64,000 bases of DNA, taken from contig CM048839.1 of assembly GCA_026545765.1 (NCBI GenBank), positions 5,753,835 through 5,817,834 of the forward strand, written 5' to 3'. Under the pieces are notes generated by a model. That model was not told the DNA's origin. It ran no database searches and saw nothing but the letters and a program-made list of their open reading frames with translations. Made by a program: the position numbers and the translations under genes. This stretch comes from Plantago major (taxonomy: Eukaryota > Streptophyta > Magnoliopsida > Lamiales > Plantaginaceae). Shown piece by piece: positions 59,661 through 64,000 of the stretch (positions are counted from its first letter, which is position 1; each line of letters opens with the position of its first letter).

Positions 59661-59804
59661 TTAATGAACTTAAGAGAGCTGAACTGAAGAAATCGAATCA
59701 AGAGAGCCGAATCAAGATGAGCGAATGAATCGAATCGAATCGAATGGAATCGAATCGAATCGAATCGAATGAGTTTTCAGTTGAAAGAACGAGAAAAATC
59801 GCCA
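58929..59804. mobile_element. Larger Harbinger-like insertion in the MULE transposase
   Basis: Left end GGCTCTGTTCTTTTCAAATTG, right end GAGTTTTCAGTTGAAAGAAC then GCCA, flanked by TAA on both sides. Interior words ATCGAATCGAATGG replace the GAACTGAA of the 133 bp MITEs, and there is an AAT microsatellite at 59618-59660. Dropping it and one TAA restores an uninterrupted frame across FHITK and HTCAPTYAV of the transposase, which fixes the borders. Confidence 0.87.
59618..59660. repeat. AAT trinucleotide microsatellite
   Basis: About 14 uninterrupted AAT units inside the Harbinger-like insertion. Confidence 0.95.
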
Positions 59805-62800
59805 TAAGCACACTTGTGCTCCAACATATGCAGTGTCTAATTTGACATCAAATTATCTAGCAAAGAGGTTTGTCAATTGGTTTAGGAATGATGAGAAAAG
59901 GTCAATTGAAGGTTTCAAAGAGGATGCTAAGAATGAGGTACATGTAGATATAACATATGATCAAGCAAGGAGGGCCAGGGAGAAGGCCATTAAGATGATA
60001 CAAGGTGATCCAGATGCACAGTACACCAAGCTTCATGAATATGCAGCAGAGTTGAGGAGGAGTAACCCTGGAACTACTGTGCTTGTTAGTTTAGATGAGA
60101 ATGGGGAGTTTCAGTACTTCTATGTGTGTTTTGGGGCTTTGAAACAAGGTTTCAAGAAATGCAGAACTTTGTTTGGTGTTGATGGGTGTCATCTCAGTTA
60201 TCCTGCAAGAGGAGTATTGATATCATGTGTTGCAGTTGATCCTAACAACAAGCCCTACCCAGTAGCATGGGCTGTTGTTGAGAAAGAGAACAAGGCAACT
60301 TGGCTATGGTTCTTCAGTGTCATCAAAGAAGACTTGGAGTTAACACCTGCCACAGACTACACACTTATAAGTGATAAGCAGAAAGGGTTGATTATTGCAT
60401 TTGAAGAGAAGCTGAGTGGTGGTACTCATAGGTTCTGTATTAGACACATGTGGAAGAACTTCTACAAGGCTGGATTCAAGGGAGAAGGGTATAAGGATGC
60501 ACTCTATAAGGCATCAAATGCAACAACTGAGGGTAACTTAAGTTTCTTATTTTGTTCTGAGTTGGTAATTTAAGTTTCTTATGCTGTTCTTAATGTGACA
60601 TTACAGGTACCTTTATCAAGGCAATTGAGGAGTTGAAAGAGTTGGATCTAGCTACAGTTGAGTGGTTAGCTGACAAGGAGCCTAGGCATAGGAGCAAAGC
60701 CTATTTCAACACAGATCCCATGTGTGACATGACCCTTAACAATGGTTGTGAAAACTTCAACAAGGTTTTACTTCCAGCTAGGGACAAGCCAATCATTACA
60801 ATGTTGGAGTGGATAAGAGAATATATGATGACAAGGCTTCAAAAAAACAGAGACAAGGCAAGAAAGAAATGGAGCAAGAATGACTACTTGACTATCAATG
60901 CAAAGATGCATAAGCACACACATGCTCTGAAATATGTCATAGCTAGGAAAGCTGATGACACTCATTATCAGGTAAAATGGCTAATCTGAAACTACTTAAT
61001 TCATGATTTTGTATGTTTAGTTAAACAATTTATTCATATGTGGCATGCAAACTTGTAGGTTAAAGAAAAAAAGGGGGGTGCCATGTACAATGTTGATTTC
61101 AATGATAGGACATGTACATGTAGAAAGTGGCAATTGATGAGAATCCCATGCCTTCATGCTGTGAGTGCAATGGCTAGGGCTAAAGAAGATGCTTACCAGT
61201 TTGTTGATGACTGCTATACTGTTGAGAGGTACTTAAGTGTATATGATCATGCTATCTATGGCATCAATGGAGTTGACCTGTGGGGTGAATCTCTTTATTT
61301 ACCACCATTGCCACCTAATTTTGGGAAAAGGCAAGAAAAGGGCAGGCCTGGAAAGACAAGGAGAAAGGGTGAGGAAGAGAAGATCACTAAAAAGAAGAAA
61401 GGCAAGAAAAGGGGTGACAAATATACCCTATCAAAACCACCTGGAACTGCATGTTGTAGTTCTTGTGGAAGATCTGGTCATAACAAGAGAAGGTGCCCAC
61501 TGAATAGAACTGGACTGCATAACCCTCCCCCTAATGATGATGAGCAGCAAGGCAGTGAGGATGATGGTAATGCTAATGATGAGGAGCAAGGCAGTGATGG
61601 TGCACATGCTACTGATGAGGAGCAAGCAGCTGACAATGAGTCTGAGACTGATGATGACATTCTTGATGAGTTTGATGTTGATGATTATTACTTGAGTCAA
61701 CTGACCAATGTTGGATCTTCACAAAGAAGCAAGGTCATCTGTCATAACATTCTAGTACTTATTGTTGTTTGGTGTTCAAATACTTATTGTTGGATCTTGT
61801 TCACAGATGAGTCAAGTCCCTACACAGGTATCTCAAACTGTGAGTAAAGACAAGGAAAAAAATCACTGAAGAAGACTTTGCACAGTTGAATGATACTGTA
61901 AGTCATAATGCTTCTTGATGAGTTTGTTTGCTTGTCTCTGTACTTGTCTCAATACTTAACTTGTGTGTACTGATCAGATTGAGTACTCCTTGAGAAAGTA
62001 TGCTGCAAAGGGAATCAAAATTCATGATGATCCCCCAAAAACTGTAAGTACAATCTTCTTTCAGTGCTGATGTGAATGGTGATGTGTTGGTCAAAGTATT
62101 GTGAATTTAATTTCATACTCATTGTGAATTTTGTTACTTAGGTCAAAGAAATATTATCCAAAAAGCAGAAGATAGATCCACCTTCCATGTACAGACAAAT
62201 GCATCCTGATTTGTCTGATGATGGAACATTCAACAAGGAAGGAAGAAAATATGTGCCCTTGAACAAGTTGAAGGATGTCATGACAAAGGCAAAAGGCAAG
62301 GACAATTGATTGTGTGCTGTTTTGCTTTCTTTTGGCTAGTTGAACTGGATATGTCATGTAATGCAGATGTAATTGAACTGCTTATGCACTCTATTTTGTA
62401 CTCTATTTTGCACTCTAGTTTGCTATCTATTTGGCTCATGTAGACTTGCTACTGCTTTTGATCACTCTTGAGATGAATTGGTATCTAGGATGATTTGGTA
62501 TCTATGAATGAATTTTATGTCTTTCTTTAGATGAATTGGTATCCTTGATGAATTTGATGTCTAACTTATTCAATTGCTGTGGAATTCATCAAAATTATCC
62601 TGTCTGATTCCTCAAATAACCGAATGCTTCATTCATTCAACACTTCAAAATGAGATGATACATTAGATGACGACATTCACTTAAATTCCTGGCCAAAATA
62701 CTAATGCTGCAGTACTACTTGTGATCAATACATAACAAAACCAAAATGAAGGGATTTAACAACTTCCCTTAATGATCACATCTGTCCTAAATTAAGCACT

Positions 62801-62810
62801 AAACACACAA

Positions 62811-63349
62811 TTAATTCATACTAGCCATCAATACAACAAGAACAACCATAATCAGTTTCTGGAACTTCTTCACCTTAGCTTCTTCTTCCATCAATTCCTC
62901 CTTCAATGATGCATTTTCTTCAATCAATTCTTTCATCCCTGTATCAGTCTTCAAATTCCTTAATTCCTTCAATTGCTTCCTCAGAGTTGCATTTTCAGCC
63001 AAAATTGCATTCATTCGTTCCTCCATTCCATTAATCCTTTCCAAAAGGCCTGGAATAATTTCAACAGATCTTGCACACATTTTCGGGTCGAACCACTGCC
63101 AGTATGAACAACCTCGTCCATCCTATTCAATAAAATCCCAAAAATTAAACTCCTAAACCAAAGTCTAAATCCCAGAACTAAGATTCAAAGATAAAATCGA
63201 CTTACCCTGTTCGCACATTGAAGCCATCTCCGACCGGGATTTCTCTTCGTCTAAGATGTTTTCCGCTCCGCAATTCTCCCACAGTCACAAAGGTGAGTGT
63301 CGTCTGATGAGCTGGAGCTTGAGTACGAGCTTGCAGATGAAGTAGACAT
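62811..63349 (-). pseudogene. MULE-borne GRF zinc-finger / coiled-coil / membrane-tail protein, one nonsense codon
   Basis: Exon A (63206-63349) encodes a Ser-rich leader (STSSASSYSSSSSS) and half a GRF finger: CDCGRIAERKTS, stop, TKRNPGRRWLQC. Exon B (62811-63122) resumes in phase 0 with GCSYWQWFDPKMCARSVEII, then a long coiled coil (MEERMNAILAENATLRKQLK), and ends in a hydrophobic tail (LIMVVLVVLMASMN). In the homologue of the 36.6 kb MULE the stopped position is Trp in TSWT, so this TAG is probably a single TGG change. It would otherwise be an intact gene of about 151 residues. It faces the transposase gene and its promoter would lie inside the right TIR. Confidence 0.85.
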
Positions 63350-63682
63350 GGTGGATTTGGTTCAATTGAGAGAGAAGAGGAATTAGGGTTCTTCAATCTG
63401 ATTTGGGGGTTTTATAAGTCAGCTTGCAGATGAAGTATTCGAGGGAATTTTGGCGCCTAAATGTGTATTACTGTATGTATTAGTGTATTTTGGTTTTTTT
63501 TTTTATTTTTTTATTTTTTTTGAGATTTAATTTAATAGTGTGCTGATGTGTATGGTGATGTGTTGGTCAAAGTCGGAAATAGACTTTGACCCGACGGCCA
63601 CGTCACCTAATTTGGACGATGGACCTGAAATGTACAAAACAGTAGGACTATACATGCCAGCGCGCAAAACCTTCAATTGCAT

Positions 63683-64000
63683 GCGACAGAAAAGAGCTTG
63701 TATTGTGTTCAGGTTTTGAATACCTCCCCAGTTCCCTGTATAAAAAAACTTCCGGATACCGGTGGGAAACCAAAAAAACGAAAACCAAATCATATCCGAT
63801 GCTCAAGCCCCATGCAGTTTTATTAAGTTTGATTATAATTCTGTATACTGATTAAAGTTAACAGATTTTTTTCTGCTAAGGCTTCATTGCATGTTTTTAA
63901 CGATTGAATGTTCTAGGTCTCTTGATTGAAATAGACCTTCTGTCAATCGGTTCAGTGATAATAACCCAAGCAAATTGTTTGTTTGTGTTGAGAGGGAAAG
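63683..64000. other. Flank right of the truncated MULE
   Basis: No gene recognised before the window ends. Confidence 0.4.

Larger units (their letters stand above)
57266..62309 (+). pseudogene. MULE transposase (PB1-like N-domain, MULE DDE domain, SWIM finger, zinc knuckle), disrupted
   Basis: Exons: 57266-57317, 57607-58928, then after the insertion 59808-60531, 60607-60971, 61059-61733, with smaller ones to 62309. The N-terminal domain (FTLVLHYGGKFF, GGWLFIG) is PB1-like. An acidic segment and a long Gly-Ser-rich run follow. The catalytic domain shows FGVDGCHLSYPARG (first Asp), YTLISDKQKG (second Asp), HRFCIRHMWKNF (the CX2H typical of MULEs) and GCENFNKVLL (probable Glu). A SWIM finger (CTCRKWQLMRIPCLHAVSA) and a CCHC knuckle (CSSCGRSGHNKRRC) close it. 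Defects: a shift in the Gly-Ser run near 58460, a missing T near 58774 giving TAA, and the element at 58929-59804. Domains are otherwise well kept, so decay is recent. Confidence 0.92.
56888..63682 (+). mobile_element. MULE encoding transposase plus an antisense GRF protein
   Basis: Inverted repeats of about 210 bp pair 56928-57140 with 63460-63682 (shared words include GCATGCAATTGAAGGTTTTG and GACTTTGACC). The left end extends about 40 bp further (GAATGGCACGAATGGTCCC), but the right copy stops short at 63682, so the right terminus is deleted and no target duplication can be read. Two genes converge inside: the transposase on plus (57266-62309) and a GRF/coiled-coil protein on minus (62811-63349). 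An 876 bp Harbinger-type element interrupts the transposase gene. Confidence 0.9.

Overview
This is a plant nuclear window, almost certainly from a eudicot. Evidence: GT-AG spliced genes, a PHD-finger homeodomain protein of the HAT3.1 type, a TIP41-like protein, a one-finger QALGGH zinc-finger protein with EAR motifs, and a dense set of plant transposon families. Species cannot be fixed from the sequence; an asterid would fit but that is a guess.

Left half (1-26.8 kb) is mostly host genes: HAT3.1-like (449-5598, +, 8 exons), TIP41-like (6748-11659, +, 8 exons, intron 1 built of degenerate ~480 bp tandem duplications that include the exon 1 edge), a C2H2 EAR repressor (13714-14235, -), long non-coding spacer (14.2-21.6 kb), a probable NFD6-like small organelle protein with a frame problem (21624-23932, -), and a GRF-type zinc-finger/coiled-coil gene (25013-25690, -).

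Right half (26.8-64 kb) is a transposon graveyard with a clear order of events. A 3.0 kb MULE-like element with a 9 bp target duplication (26866-29907) is followed by a Stowaway MITE and a 5 kb LINE with a 15-16 bp target duplication (30426-35499). Then comes a dead paralogue of the GRF gene (35740-36577 plus 42093-42225), split by a MULE (36578-42092) that is itself split by a CACTA element (37454-41302). An intronless 527-codon host gene of unknown function (42920-44503, -) sits between this nest and a second one: a repeat related to the 26.9 kb MULE, an Athila-like gag-protease LTR element with no polymerase (46927-51450), a cluster of small Helitron ends (52.6-53.5 kb), and a MULE with full transposase coding capacity (about 56888-63682), interrupted by a Harbinger-type insertion.

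The most interesting thread is the GRF zinc finger. It occurs four times: in the intact host-like gene, in its broken paralogue, and antisense to the right end of both MULEs. All four put their intron at the same place inside the zinc finger, three of them clearly in phase 0. This suggests the host-like GRF genes and the transposon accessory genes share an origin. No RNA genes, CRISPR arrays, organelle inserts or viral sequences were recognised.
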